A program made the position numbers and the translations under genes. From Chlamydiota bacterium (GTDB taxonomy: Bacteria; Chlamydiota; Chlamydiia; Chlamydiales; Parachlamydiaceae): a DNA stretch of 64,000 nt. Of this stretch, positions 42,210 to 51,439 are shown piece after piece. Each line of letters begins with the position of its first letter. The stretch's first letter is position 1. The stretch covers positions 16,920-80,919 of the forward strand of contig JABDFJ010000002.1 of the NCBI GenBank assembly GCA_013286645.1, given 5' to 3'. The notes under the pieces are model-generated. The model saw only the letters and a list, made by a program, of their open reading frames with translations, did no database searches and was not told where the DNA came from.

Positions 42210-42299
42210 ATGTCTTCTGTAAAAAAGAAGCGGCGCTTTAAAATCGCTAAACATAAGCGAAAAAAGCGTAGCCGCCGTGACCGTCATAAAGGTAAATAG
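42210..42299 (+). CDS. Small basic protein, AURKAIP1/COX24-domain type
   Basis: A 29-residue protein, MSSVKKKRRFKIAKHKRKKR followed by SRRDRHKGK, with a good GGAG ribosome binding site 5 bases before the ATG. The SxxKKKRRxKxxKHKxKKxxRRxR pattern fits the tiny COX24/AURKAIP1 proteins, related to mitochondrial ribosomal mS38, found in several bacterial groups. Probably a ribosome-associated peptide. Lies 11 bases before mnmG, so likely co-transcribed. Confidence 0.78.
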   Translation: MSSVKKKRRFKIAKHKRKKRSRRDRHKGK

Positions 42300-42310
42300 A
42301 CTCAATAGCC

Positions 42311-44197
42311 ATGTGGAAATATCCAGTAGACTATGATGTCATAGTAATGGGCGCAGGCCATGCAGGATGCGAAGCTGCTTTAGCTTCGGCTCGCATGGGC
42401 CTGCGTACTCTTTTATTGACTATGTCACTAGATACCATTGCTAAAATGAGTTGCAATCCTGCTGTTGGTGGAATCGCCAAAGGGCATATGGTCCGTGAGA
42501 TCGATGCTCTAGGTGGTGACATGGGCAAGGTTACTGACAGCACAGGCATTCAGTTTCGTATGCTTAATGAAACTAAAGGTCCTGCTGTATGGGCCCCTCG
42601 GGCTCAAGCCGATAAAATGGCTTATCAAAATGCGATGAAACATCGCGTTGAAAAAACTCCCAATCTAGAAGTAAAACAAGGGACGATCGAAGATTTGCTG
42701 GTGCAAAACGATCGAATCACTGGCGTGACAACAAAGGAAGGGATTCTATACCATACCAAAGCGTTGGTTATTTCTTCCGGCACGTTCATGCGCGGTCTGC
42801 TTCATATTGGTGAGACAAATTATTCCGGAGGGCGCGCAGGCGACCAGCCAGCGATAGGCTTGTCAGCTAGTTTAGAAAAGCATGGCTTAAAATTAGGCCG
42901 CCTCAAAACAGGCACCCCCCCACGAATTAATCGCAGATCGATCGATTTTTCCCTGACCGAAGAACAGGTCGGTGATGCTGGCGTTCATTTCTCCTACGAC
43001 TACGAAGATGATGGCATTCAACGCCTGCCACAAATCTCTTGTTATATCACCTATACCACGCAAAAAACTAAAGACATCATCTTAGCAAATATCCACCGGT
43101 CCCCCATGTATTCCGGAAAAATCACAGGGATTGGTCCGCGCTATTGTCCTTCCATTGAAGATAAAGTCGTGCGCTTTGCTGATAAAGAAAGACATCAGAT
43201 CTTTTTAGAACCAGAAGGCCTAAATACAGAAGAAGTCTATGTCAACGGCATTTCCTCTTCTCTCCCTTTTGATGTGCAACTCGATGTGATTCGCAGCATT
43301 CCGGCCCTAAGTAAAGCCGAAATCATGCGTCCAGCCTACGCCATTGAATATGATTATGTTTCCAGTGGTCAGTTGCTGCCATCATTGGAATGTAAGACGA
43401 TTGAGGGCTTATTTCTAGCTGGACAGATCAATGGAACCTCAGGTTATGAAGAAGCCGCCGGGCAAGGTCTCATCGCTGGCATCAATGCCGCAAACCGCGT
43501 TCTAGGAAAGCCACCGTTCATTCTGAAGCGTTCAGAAGCGTATATTGGGGTGATGATCGACGATCTTATCACAAAAACACTGGATGAGCCTTACCGCATG
43601 TTTACCAGCAGGGCGGAGCACCGTTTGCTTTTAAGACAGGACAACGCAGATCTCCGTTTGCGTCGCTACGGATATGAATTGGGACTGATCGATAGTGAAC
43701 GCTATGCGCGTTTGCAGCGCAAAGAGCGGATCATCGCCGAAGAGACAGAGCGTTTGCAAAAGATTTTCAAACAGTGGAATGGCAAAGGATACACGCTAGC
43801 TCAATTGTTATGCAGGCCTGAGGTCACTTACGCTTCTTTATCGAGCATTTATCCTGATGTGATCAACGATTATGGGGCAGACATCAATTTTCAGATCGAG
43901 CTTGGTTTGAAATATGCCGGCTACATTGAAAGACAAAATACAGAAGTGGCCAAGCTTTCACACATTGAAAATATTCGTGTCCCTCAGAATTTTGACTACA
44001 CAAACCTCCAGGGATTGCGTTTAGAAGCTAGGCAGAAGTTAGATAAGTTAAAGCCTGAAAACTTAGGCCAGGCCTCACGTATTTCAGGAGTATCTCCAGC
44101 CGATATTTCTGTGCTGATGATCGCAATCACCCGCGCAACTAAACTGAATGAGCCTAAGGAAGAAAATACTACAGAAGGCGATGAAGATCTCCCTTAA
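42311..44197 (+). CDS. mnmG: tRNA uridine-5-carboxymethylaminomethyl modification enzyme MnmG (GidA)
   Basis: FAD enzyme that works with MnmE on tRNA U34; 628 residues. FAD loop VIVMGAGHAGCEAALASARM, conserved KMSCNPAVGGIAKGH, ETNYSGGRAGDQPA with GLKLGRLKTGTPPRI, and the catalytic Cys region SIEDKVVRFADK are present. The C-terminal helical MnmE-binding domain includes GLRLEARQKLDKLKP. Followed after 9 bases by lplA, the Chlamydia order. Confidence 0.97.
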   Translation: MWKYPVDYDVIVMGAGHAGCEAALASARMGLRTLLLTMSLDTIAKMSCNPAVGGIAKGHMVREIDALGGDMGKVTDSTGIQFRMLNETKGPAVWAPRAQADKMAYQNAMKHRVEKTPNLEVKQGTIEDLLVQNDRITGVTTKEGILYHTKALVISSGTFMRGLLHIGETNYSGGRAGDQPAIGLSASLEKHGLKLGRLKTGTPPRINRRSIDFSLTEEQVGDAGVHFSYDYEDDGIQRLPQISCYITYTTQKTKDIILANIHRSPMYSGKITGIGPRYCPSIEDKVVRFADKERHQIFLEPEGLNTEEVYVNGISSSLPFDVQLDVIRSIPALSKAEIMRPAYAIEYDYVSSGQLLPSLECKTIEGLFLAGQINGTSGYEEAAGQGLIAGINAANRVLGKPPFILKRSEAYIGVMIDDLITKTLDEPYRMFTSRAEHRLLLRQDNADLRLRRYGYELGLIDSERYARLQRKERIIAEETERLQKIFKQWNGKGYTLAQLLCRPEVTYASLSSIYPDVINDYGADINFQIELGLKYAGYIERQNTEVAKLSHIENIRVPQNFDYTNLQGLRLEARQKLDKLKPENLGQASRISGVSPADISVLMIAITRATKLNEPKEENTTEGDEDLP

Positions 44198-44206
44198 TAT
44201 TGCTCC

Positions 44207-44959
44207 ATGATTCCACTTTCTCTTGTCATTTCAGAAAACGTTCCTATCTTTGAGCAGTTGCAACTCGAAGAGGCACTCTTACGTGCGGATCAACGCAATT
44301 GGTGCTTAATAAACATCGGCACTCCACCAGCTATTGTAATGGGAATTTCTGGTAAGCCAGAAGTTTTAATAGACGCACACACCTTTAACGAACTCCCGAT
44401 ACCCCTCATCCGTCGCTTCAGTGGCGGAGGAACAGTGATTGTCGATGGACATACTGTCTTTGTAACGTGGATCTTTAATGCAGAAACGATCGACGTGGCT
44501 TGTTGTCCCCAAAAAATTCACCGCTGGACAGAAAAATTTTATCAACAAGCTTTACCGACACTCGATATGCAGTTGGTCGAAAATGATTATGTCATGGCAG
44601 GACGCAAATTTGGGGGCAATGCCCAGTACCTTTGCAAAGGGCGGTGGTTACATCATAGTTCGTTGCTATGGGATTATGATCCTGCGATGATGCAGTATTT
44701 ACTGATGCCACCAAAGGTACCTTCGTATCGCCAAGGGCGCCAACATGACGATTTTTTGTGTCGTTTGCGCGATCACATCCCAGAAAAATCGCTTGTGGTA
44801 CAGCAGATACAGCAATCTATTCGAGAATGTTTCTTAGTGCACGATGTGAACAAGGAGGAACTACAAAAGATTAAGTGCCTTCCCCATCGGCAAGCCACCC
44901 AGCAGGTCTCTTTTGAAAAAAAGACCACTGAGGGGATTTGGGACAGAGCTATCAACTAG
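44207..44959 (+). CDS. lplA: Lipoate-protein ligase A family
   Basis: Attaches lipoate to E2 subunits of dehydrogenase complexes; 250 residues. RRFSGGGTVIVDGHTVFV is the conserved lipoyl-binding loop and GRKFGGNAQYLCKGRWLHH carries the catalytic Lys. It lacks the C-terminal accessory domain of E. coli LplA (338 residues), so it may be a transferase or need a partner for lipoate activation. Encoded right after mnmG. Confidence 0.88.
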   Translation: MIPLSLVISENVPIFEQLQLEEALLRADQRNWCLINIGTPPAIVMGISGKPEVLIDAHTFNELPIPLIRRFSGGGTVIVDGHTVFVTWIFNAETIDVACCPQKIHRWTEKFYQQALPTLDMQLVENDYVMAGRKFGGNAQYLCKGRWLHHSSLLWDYDPAMMQYLLMPPKVPSYRQGRQHDDFLCRLRDHIPEKSLVVQQIQQSIRECFLVHDVNKEELQKIKCLPHRQATQQVSFEKKTTEGIWDRAIN

Positions 44960-45135
44960 GCTTATAAAGGTGGGTTAACTTCCTAAAGTTCCAGATCGTA
45001 GGCACTTGGCCCAGAAGCTTTTCCTTCAGCGTCGTCATCCCCTTACTAGTTAATTTTCGTTGATCGGCTTTTGGTGTCACCAAGTATCCATCTCAGTAGT
45101 CAAAACAGTTTAGACCCCTTCGCTTCAAAAAGGCC

Positions 45136-45206
45136 CTAAAAGGTCTAAGGAGCACTGTCGTTTAGTCCTTTAGGTCGTTTTGGTCCTTTAGGTCCTTTTT
45201 CTAGTC
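45136..45206. repeat. GTCCTTTAGG-word imperfect inverted repeat
   Basis: AAAAAGGCCCTAAAAGGTCT on the left faces TAGTCCTTTAGGTCGTTTTG followed by GGTCCTTTAGGTCC on the right. The right word matches 7050-7087. The 388-base gap 44960-45347 otherwise holds a short open stretch on the minus strand just after lplA (see rejected items) and the AT-rich leader of the next gene. Confidence 0.65.
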
Positions 45207-45280
45207 GAGTTTTTTACGCTCAGCTAAAAAAGGCCTAGCATATATTTAGGTAGTTAAATTATAACGCAAGGCAAAAAGTT

Positions 45281-45308
45281 TTGCAAGTCTACTTATGAGC
45301 GGTATATC
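45281..45308 (+). promoter_or_regulatory. Weak candidate promoter of the exported glycosyltransferase pair
   Basis: TTGCAA (45281-45286), 16 bases, TATATC (45303-45308), 40 bases before the start codon. Four of six matches in each box. Confidence 0.35.
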
Positions 45309-45347
45309 GATTATTAAATAATATTTTATTGAGTTGGGTTTGTTTGT

Positions 45348-46415
45348 ATGTTATCAAATTTTTTACTCCGCTTTCTTATATGTTGCGGCATGCTATTGAG
45401 TTTTTCTATCGTAGAGGCCGAAGTTAGTCAGACAGCTAATTCTAGGCCTTTGAATATTAATCTTATCTCAACTCGAAATGGCAAAGGATTGCAGATTGAT
45501 CAAAACATTTTGCTAAAAGCTTTATCAAAATTAGGACATCGCGTTCTATGTTTGGAGCTTTTTGCTGGGGTTCCTGAGGCCCGGCATGCTGATATCAACA
45601 TTTTTCTACAGTTTATTGATCCCGAGCTTTTTTCCATCGCAGATAGCAACTGGTTGATTCCTAATCCCGAATGGTACACCCAAGACTTGGCGCTTTTAGA
45701 GCATATTGATTTGGTTTTATGTAAAACAGGACATGCGATCAATATCTTTGCTGATCTTGGAAGTAAGACCTACTTTCTCGGATTTACCAGCAGGGATTGT
45801 ATTGAGCGCGATTATGATAAGGATTATACCACCTTCTTTCATCTAGCAGGCGGCAGCTTACAAAAAGGCACTGCCACCATAATGGATGTCTGGAAGAATA
45901 GCCCTAGTTTAGGCAAACTCTTTGTGCTTCATCATATGCCCAAGCCCGCTGAGGCAGCAAAACTCAAAAATCTAAAATGGATAAATACCTATTTGCCATT
46001 TGAAGATGTACGCGCCTTACAAAATCAGTGTGGGATTCATCTATGCTTAAGTGAAGCTGAAGGCTTCGGTCACTATATCATGGAAGGCATGTCTACAGGT
46101 GCTGTCGTTATCACCACAGATGCACCGCCCATGAATGAGTTGATCACAGATAAGCGTTGCCTCGTGCCTTATAAGAAGCAAGCTGCACAGAATCTAGCTA
46201 CAAATTACTATGTCGACTCCGCAGCCTTTGCCAACACGCTAAACAACCTCTTGAAGCTACCACAAAGCGAACTCGAGAAAATTGGGCAGTCCAACCGATC
46301 TAATTTTCTTATCAGAGACGCCATGTTTTTGAAAAGGTTCGATACCCTGCTAAAGGAATATTGCAATCAGCCTTCCAGGAAGTTTAATCCCTCAAACGTT
46401 TCAGTAGGTAAATGA
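45348..46415 (+). CDS. GT4-like glycosyltransferase with signal peptide, copy 1
   Basis: 355 residues. The N-terminus is a signal peptide (MLSNFLLRFLICCGMLLSFS..., likely cleaved after VEA). The C-terminal half resembles the nucleotide-sugar domain of GT-B family 4 enzymes: LCLSEAEGFGHYIMEGMSTG contains the E-x7-E motif, followed by GAVVITTDAPPMNELI. The N-terminal half is divergent. Most GT4 enzymes are cytosolic and use nucleotide sugars, so export is unusual; a periplasmic or host-side role is possible. Paralogue follows after 31 bases. Confidence 0.75.
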   Translation: MLSNFLLRFLICCGMLLSFSIVEAEVSQTANSRPLNINLISTRNGKGLQIDQNILLKALSKLGHRVLCLELFAGVPEARHADINIFLQFIDPELFSIADSNWLIPNPEWYTQDLALLEHIDLVLCKTGHAINIFADLGSKTYFLGFTSRDCIERDYDKDYTTFFHLAGGSLQKGTATIMDVWKNSPSLGKLFVLHHMPKPAEAAKLKNLKWINTYLPFEDVRALQNQCGIHLCLSEAEGFGHYIMEGMSTGAVVITTDAPPMNELITDKRCLVPYKKQAAQNLATNYYVDSAAFANTLNNLLKLPQSELEKIGQSNRSNFLIRDAMFLKRFDTLLKEYCNQPSRKFNPSNVSVGK

Positions 46416-46446
46416 GTGAATGGTTGTACAAGTTAAGGAAGTGAAG

Positions 46447-47448
46447 ATGTTAATGCGTTTTGTTTTTTTTGCAATAGCCCTGCTGTGGACCTTATTTATT
46501 CCTCCCACTCTTTCTGCAAGGCAGTTGACGATCAATGTGATCGGCGGAAGTAATGGTGTGGGCTTAGATGCCGATAAGTTAATTATGAAACGGGAACTTG
46601 AAGCCTTAGGGTATATTGTCAATACCCTACAGCTAAAGGCCGAAGAGGAGCCTCAAAAAGCTGATATTAACATTTTTTTCCAAAACGTCGGACCGAAGTA
46701 CTTTCATCATGCTACATTGAATTGGTTTGTCCCCAATCCAGAATGTTGTCGTGTGGAGGATGAAATTTTAAATCAATTCGATTTGATTTTATGCCGGACG
46801 AAAGAAGTTGAGCGCATTTTTCTTAAAAAAAAGATGAAAACCTATTTTCTGGGGTTCACCAGCGTTGATTGTTATCTAAAGAATGTAAAAAAGAACTTCT
46901 CAAAGTTTTTTCATCTTGGCGGGCGCAGCAAAGCAAAGAGCACAGGCATTGTTTTTGACCTTTGGAAAGCAAATGGGTCTTTAGGTTTTCTCACCATCGT
47001 TAGAGATAAGCCTGCGCCCATAGGAGCGGCAAGTCTGCATCACCTGAAATGGATTGGCAAGCATATACCAAAGCACGAATTGACAATTTTGCAAAATAGT
47101 GCAGGCATTCATCTTTGCCCTAGTGAGGCTGAAGGCTATGGTCATTATCTCATGGAAGGGATGTCTACTGGAGCGGTAATTATTACTACTAATGCCCCAC
47201 CCATGAATGAATTCATCACCGATGAAAGATGCTTAGTGCCCTACACGAGGCAAGCTCCACAAGCCCTTGGAACAAATTATTACATCACTCAAGAGGATCT
47301 TGAAAAAGTAGTCCTCAATCTCATGCAGTTATCATTCAGTGAATTAGCCAAAATCGGGCGCACCAATCGGCAAAACTACCTGACAAGAACAGAGCAGTTT
47401 AGAAGGCGGCTAGAAAAATTACTGAATGCGACAAATTTACCAGAGTGA
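46447..47448 (+). CDS. GT4-like glycosyltransferase with signal peptide, copy 2
   Basis: 333 residues from ATG 46447, chosen because AAGGAAG lies 5 bases before it; an ATG at 46420 lacks such a site. Signal peptide MLMRFVFFAIALLWTLFIPP, likely cut after LSA. Same layout as the upstream gene, with the E-x7-E motif in LCPSEAEGYGHYLMEGMSTG and then IITTNAPPMNEFITDERCLV. The two are tandem duplicates, roughly half identical in the C-terminal part. A Cys-rich first half (PECCRVEDEI, LILCRTKE) is shared in position. Donor and acceptor unknown. Confidence 0.75.
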   Translation: MLMRFVFFAIALLWTLFIPPTLSARQLTINVIGGSNGVGLDADKLIMKRELEALGYIVNTLQLKAEEEPQKADINIFFQNVGPKYFHHATLNWFVPNPECCRVEDEILNQFDLILCRTKEVERIFLKKKMKTYFLGFTSVDCYLKNVKKNFSKFFHLGGRSKAKSTGIVFDLWKANGSLGFLTIVRDKPAPIGAASLHHLKWIGKHIPKHELTILQNSAGIHLCPSEAEGYGHYLMEGMSTGAVIITTNAPPMNEFITDERCLVPYTRQAPQALGTNYYITQEDLEKVVLNLMQLSFSELAKIGRTNRQNYLTRTEQFRRRLEKLLNATNLPE

Positions 47449-47457
47449 ACTGTTGTC

Positions 47458-48291
47458 TTAAACTCTGCGTTGGCAGCCCAGTGTGGCAATGTACGCCATC
47501 CCGGCAACTAAAGCGATGGTGGCGCCACCTGGCCAATCCAGATGATATGCCAAGGCTGTGCCTCCAAAACACATGGCAGCACTTAAGATCACACCGATGA
47601 ACATCACACGTGATAGGCTGGCGGTAAAAAGGTTAGCAATAGCCGCAGGGATCGTCAGCATGGTCATGACAAGAATGATGCCCACAACTTGAATGAGCAG
47701 CACAATAGTGATGGCGATCAACACAAGGAGCAATAAATATAATGCATTTACTCGGATGCCTTGCAAACGGGCTTGTTCTTCATCAAAGCAGATAATTAAG
47801 AAACGCTTATGCATGCAAAAGACACATAACAAAATGGAGATGTCGAGTCCGAAAAGGATATATAAGTCCGTATGTGTCACCCATAATATATTGCCGATAA
47901 GGAAATTTGTCAGCTCAACATTAAAGCCAGGGGTCTGTGAGATGAACAACACCCCCACAGCCATTCCAATGGACCACAAGGCGGCGATCACCGAATCTTC
48001 CCGTTGGCGATAGTATAAATGAATCCAGCCGATAATTAAGGCCGAGATGATGCCTGCAATCAAGGCTCCTTCTAGTGGCGATATCCAGTCGATCCCTTTT
48101 GCACGTTCGAGCCATAAGCAAAACCCTATGCCGCTAAGCACCGAATGGGATATGCTGCCGCTAATGAAAACAATGCGTTTGACGACGACATACGCACCAA
48201 TGATGCCGCTGACTACCGAAGAGGCAAGACCAGCGATGACAGCTGATAGTAACAAAGGATTGGTACGTAAGGCTTCTAGAAATGACATCAT
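47458..48291 (-). CDS. Zn/Mn-type ABC transporter permease
   Basis: 277 residues, about eight transmembrane helices of the ABC-3 (ZnuB/MntB/TroC) family. Typical features: VVSGIIGAYVVVKRIVFISG near the N-terminus, FDEEQARLQGI, and the C-terminal membrane block PAAIANLFTASLSRVMFIGV. Its ATG overlaps the ATPase stop codon by 4 bases. With the ATPase and binding protein it forms a complete metal importer; three-gene sets of this kind are known in Chlamydia. Confidence 0.93.
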   Translation of the reverse strand: MMSFLEALRTNPLLLSAVIAGLASSVVSGIIGAYVVVKRIVFISGSISHSVLSGIGFCLWLERAKGIDWISPLEGALIAGIISALIIGWIHLYYRQREDSVIAALWSIGMAVGVLFISQTPGFNVELTNFLIGNILWVTHTDLYILFGLDISILLCVFCMHKRFLIICFDEEQARLQGIRVNALYLLLLVLIAITIVLLIQVVGIILVMTMLTIPAAIANLFTASLSRVMFIGVILSAAMCFGGTALAYHLDWPGGATIALVAGMAYIATLGCQRRV

Positions 48292-49034
48292 GATGATGAA
48301 CCCATCGTCTCAGATTTTGCGGCCGATTTCAACAAGGGGGTATGGTACAATCCTAGCGCAAAATGCTCACACACCTGCTGAGGCTTAAGCACAGTGGCAC
48401 TTTGTTGTACACAGACGACTTTTTCTACTAATTCGATAGCCGCTTGCAAGTTGTGTGTAACCATGACGATCGTCATCACTCCGCGCAAACCTTTTAATAT
48501 GTTGTAGATATCAGCTTCAGCTTGGTTGTCAACACTGGCAGTGGGTTCATCGAGCAACAACAGGCGCGGATTTGAAGCCAATGCCCGCGCGATAAGCGCC
48601 CGCTGCGCTTGACCACCAGATAAGTTGCCAAAAGAACGATGCTGAAACTCGAGGAGACCCACTCTTTCCAAGGCTGATAAGGCGGCTTGTTTGTCTTCGC
48701 GGCTAAACATTCCGTACCATGGAAGGTGAGACAAACGCCCTCCCATCACAAGTTCTAACACCGAAATGGGAAATTGCTTGTCGAAGCGTACAGATTGAGG
48801 GACATAGGCAATAGGTTGACGAGCTATGGTAGGAGCAGATCCGAAAATGGAGATATTCCCAGTCGAAGGCTTCAAAAAACCCATGAGTAGTTTCAAGAGG
48901 GTGGTTTTCCCCCCCCCGTTGGGGCCGATAATACCGACAAATTCGCCTGGAGCGATATCAAAAGAGACGTCTTTGATGACTTGGTCGTCTTGATACGCGA
49001 AGCAGACATTTTTTAATGAAATGATGGGCTCCAT
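48288..49034 (-). CDS. Zn/Mn-type ABC transporter ATP-binding protein
   Basis: 248 residues. Walker A GPNGGGKTTLLKLLM, Q-loop AYVPQSVRFD, signature LSGGQAQRALIARAL, Walker B LLLLDEPTASVD, switch VTHNL. Belongs to the ZnuC/MntA-type ATPases. Between the binding-protein gene (57 bases upstream) and the permease gene (4-base overlap). Metal specificity cannot be read from the ATPase. Confidence 0.94.
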   Translation of the reverse strand: MEPIISLKNVCFAYQDDQVIKDVSFDIAPGEFVGIIGPNGGGKTTLLKLLMGFLKPSTGNISIFGSAPTIARQPIAYVPQSVRFDKQFPISVLELVMGGRLSHLPWYGMFSREDKQAALSALERVGLLEFQHRSFGNLSGGQAQRALIARALASNPRLLLLDEPTASVDNQAEADIYNILKGLRGVMTIVMVTHNLQAAIELVEKVVCVQQSATVLKPQQVCEHFALGLYHTPLLKSAAKSETMGSSS

Positions 49035-49091
49035 CCCACAGCCTTGGGTGTAAAATCTATAGGATATAGCATATAGGATAAAAGAGGAAGA

Positions 49092-49955
49092 TCAATTGGC
49101 AGCAAACTGTCTGGCGATCTCGCGCATGCTAATGATATAATCTTCGGCATACGGATCTAGCATGACAATTTGTGCGTTGAGTTCCTTAGCAAACAAGCGA
49201 GCCCCTTTGCTGTTATATTGGACTTGAATGTAGATCTTCTTAATTGGTGCAGCGCGGGCTTTGTTGAGGATCGTGTTGAGTTGCTGTGGCGTGGGATCTT
49301 TACCTTCAATTTCGATGGACAACTGTGTCAAGGCATAATCGCGACAAAAGTAGGCATAAGCAGGATGGGAAACCATAACCATGCGCTGTTTTAAAGGTTT
49401 CAAAATGGCGGCAATTTCGGCATCAAGCGTGTCTAGTTCTTGCAAAAAACTTGCCAGCGCACGTTGATAGCGGGCTGTATTTTCCGGATAACGTTGGCTT
49501 AGAGTATTGGCAATCGTTGTGGCTTGGATTTTGGCTTGCCGTGCACTTAGCCAAATATGTAGATCTTGGTTGTTACTGCTATGGCAGCAGCAGCACGATC
49601 CTATGAGGGGATCGGCTGTGATCATATCCACATTTTGGCGCAAGTCGACAGTTTTCATATTCGAATTATGCGTTGTGAGCGATTTAACAGCACGCGCTTC
49701 AAAGCTTTCTCCCACACAGAACCAGAGGTCGGCTTTGCTGGCTGCAATCATTTGCTTAGGTGTTGGTTCAAAGGTATGAGCGCTGGCCCCAGCTGGAACC
49801 ATCAGACCGACAGTGACGGTGCCGTCGGCGATTTTTTCGACAAAGAATTTGTGGGGAGCGACGCTCACCAGCACATGATGGGAAGCATTTTCGGCCTGTA
49901 CCAAAAAAGGAGCAACGCACAAAGCAAGAATAAAGATTAATTTAGATTTGAACAT
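49092..49955 (-). CDS. Zn/Mn-binding periplasmic protein (ZnuA/TroA family)
   Basis: 287 residues with signal peptide MFKSKLIFILALCVAPFLVQ. Family ligands: SAHTFEPTPKQM (first His), LHIWLSARQA (second His), VSHPAYAYFCRDY (third His) and VMLDPYAEDY (Asp). A short Cys/His-rich loop SCCCCHSSNNQDLH stands where zinc-type members carry a His-rich loop; four adjacent Cys are unusual and may bind metal or form disulfides. First gene of the importer operon. Confidence 0.92.
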   Translation of the reverse strand: MFKSKLIFILALCVAPFLVQAENASHHVLVSVAPHKFFVEKIADGTVTVGLMVPAGASAHTFEPTPKQMIAASKADLWFCVGESFEARAVKSLTTHNSNMKTVDLRQNVDMITADPLIGSCCCCHSSNNQDLHIWLSARQAKIQATTIANTLSQRYPENTARYQRALASFLQELDTLDAEIAAILKPLKQRMVMVSHPAYAYFCRDYALTQLSIEIEGKDPTPQQLNTILNKARAAPIKKIYIQVQYNSKGARLFAKELNAQIVMLDPYAEDYIISMREIARQFAAN

Positions 49956-50037
49956 AACCCTAAGAAGTTGATTTGTTTGTCATTGATAGATAGGGAATTA
50001 TGAACGGTTAGAATGTTATTGGCAAGCAAAAGTATTC

Positions 50038-50967
50038 TTAAGAAATTTGGCATCCACATCCAGTTTGTTGTTCGCTAGCTTGTAGCTGATCGTCAACCCA
50101 CTCATCTTGGGAGGCTTTCCCATCGGCAAGCATCAAAATTCCTTGCCCATGGCGCTTGCCATTGAGCCATTCCCCCTCGTAGCTAAAGCCATCAGCGTAT
50201 TTCATTTTTCCTTTTCCATTAGGCTGGCCCTCTTGCCATTCCCCACTGTACTCATTTTTGTTAGCGTATTTCATGGTCCCTGTTCCAGAGCGTATTCCCT
50301 GTTGCCAAGTTCCATTATAGACCCTAAACGATGAGGAGTGGTCATAAACCATCTCACCTTGACCATGGGGTTGGCCATCAATCACTTCCCCAACATAACG
50401 TGGGCCGCTGTCTCCCGAATCGGAGAAGTAACGAGTGCCCTGGCCAGTCATTTTACCCATTACCCATGCACCTTCATAAAGGGTGGTAATTTGCTTTTGG
50501 GCTTGTTTGTTGAGCTGTATTTTTTCGAATACGCCATGGCCATGTTGTCGATCCTTTAACCAACTACCACTATATCTGAGCCTTTCACGAGGTTGGTGCT
50601 TGTTTTGATTTTCATGTACGCCATAACCGCTGCGCTGGTTATTGACGAAATTGCCTTCATAGCGAGCGCCATTGGCATAGTGGATTGTGCCATGTCCGTG
50701 CATCATCGGCCCTATCGTATAACCTTCGAAGGTATTGCCCTCAAGATCTATGATTGTTCGTTTGGTGACTTCATGTTGTGAAATGACGAATAGGCTTTCC
50801 GAAGGTGCATCAAGTGGACTTCCCAAAGATGCTTGTTGAACACTAGTTTCGGGACTAATACCATCAATTTGTGGTTGTATCGCGTTCTGGTCGGCAATTG
50901 GACTTCCCAAAACAAGCGGATCGAGACTTTGATGAAAAGTGACAGCAGATAAAGATGGGGATGGCAT
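50038..50967 (-). CDS. MORN-repeat protein
   Basis: 309 residues. ATG at 50967 is preceded by AGGAG with correct spacing; the longer frame upstream overlaps another gene. Residues about 90-300 contain eight MORN repeats (for example YEGNFVNNQRSGYG, YSGSWLKDRQHGHG, YSGEWQEGQPNGKG, YEGEWLNGKRHGQG). These bind membranes or lipids in eukaryotes. The N-terminal 85 residues are Ser/Pro-rich and disordered, with no signal peptide. The C-terminus GCGCQIS has two Cys near the end, which could be a lipidation-like site; this is speculative. Host-directed function is possible. Confidence 0.85.
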   Translation of the reverse strand: MPSPSLSAVTFHQSLDPLVLGSPIADQNAIQPQIDGISPETSVQQASLGSPLDAPSESLFVISQHEVTKRTIIDLEGNTFEGYTIGPMMHGHGTIHYANGARYEGNFVNNQRSGYGVHENQNKHQPRERLRYSGSWLKDRQHGHGVFEKIQLNKQAQKQITTLYEGAWVMGKMTGQGTRYFSDSGDSGPRYVGEVIDGQPHGQGEMVYDHSSSFRVYNGTWQQGIRSGTGTMKYANKNEYSGEWQEGQPNGKGKMKYADGFSYEGEWLNGKRHGQGILMLADGKASQDEWVDDQLQASEQQTGCGCQIS

Positions 50968-50995
50968 GCGTAGCTCCTGAAGAGTGACTATTTTT

Positions 50996-51439
50996 TTATT
51001 TTTCAGCTTTCTTCCAGATGCGCCCATCAATGATGGTGCGGAATTGCTCGGTTGATGAGTATTCGGCATGTAACATGTAGTCGCCGTTGTCTTCCAATTC
51101 ATACACTTCGAAGCCTTCGAAATCAGGGTATCCACGAAATTCCCAAGCGATAGTTCTTTTATCTACAATACCTTTCCCTGTGACGCTCCCTAACAGCTCG
51201 CTACTGAGCTGAATTTGGAAATCCTTCTCAGTGATATGTGAGAAGTTGAATTGGTTAAAGAGATTTTCAGCTCTGCCTTCCATCTCTACGAGTTGTTGTG
51301 AACGTATGACAGTGGTGACCATGGGATCGATCATCCATTTTGTGTAAAAGTGTAGATGGTCAGGAGATACACTGAAGGTGATTTTTCCTTCTCCAATCCA
51401 TATGCCTTTTTTGAAGATAAATTCGTGAGGAGGGATCAA
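50996..51439 (-). CDS. Hypothetical protein between rodA and the MORN gene
   Basis: 147 residues, not recognised. It starts with a TTG at 51439 that overlaps the rodA stop codon, with AAGG about 11 bases upstream in rodA. Composition is beta-rich without membrane segments (GIWIGEGKITFSVSPDHLHF, then DGRIWKKAEK), so a small cytosolic beta-barrel or lipocalin-like fold is plausible. Chlamydia has a hypothetical gene close to birA and rodA that may be its counterpart. Confidence 0.7.
   Translation of the reverse strand: MIPPHEFIFKKGIWIGEGKITFSVSPDHLHFYTKWMIDPMVTTVIRSQQLVEMEGRAENLFNQFNFSHITEKDFQIQLSSELLGSVTGKGIVDKRTIAWEFRGYPDFEGFEVYELEDNGDYMLHAEYSSTEQFRTIIDGRIWKKAEK

Noticed and set aside
44957..45105. 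Remnant of a transposase on the minus strand after lplA
   Set aside because: About 48 codons are open (DGYLVTPKADQRKLTSKG...), which reads like a gene end, but I cannot match it to a family and no inverted ends are visible.
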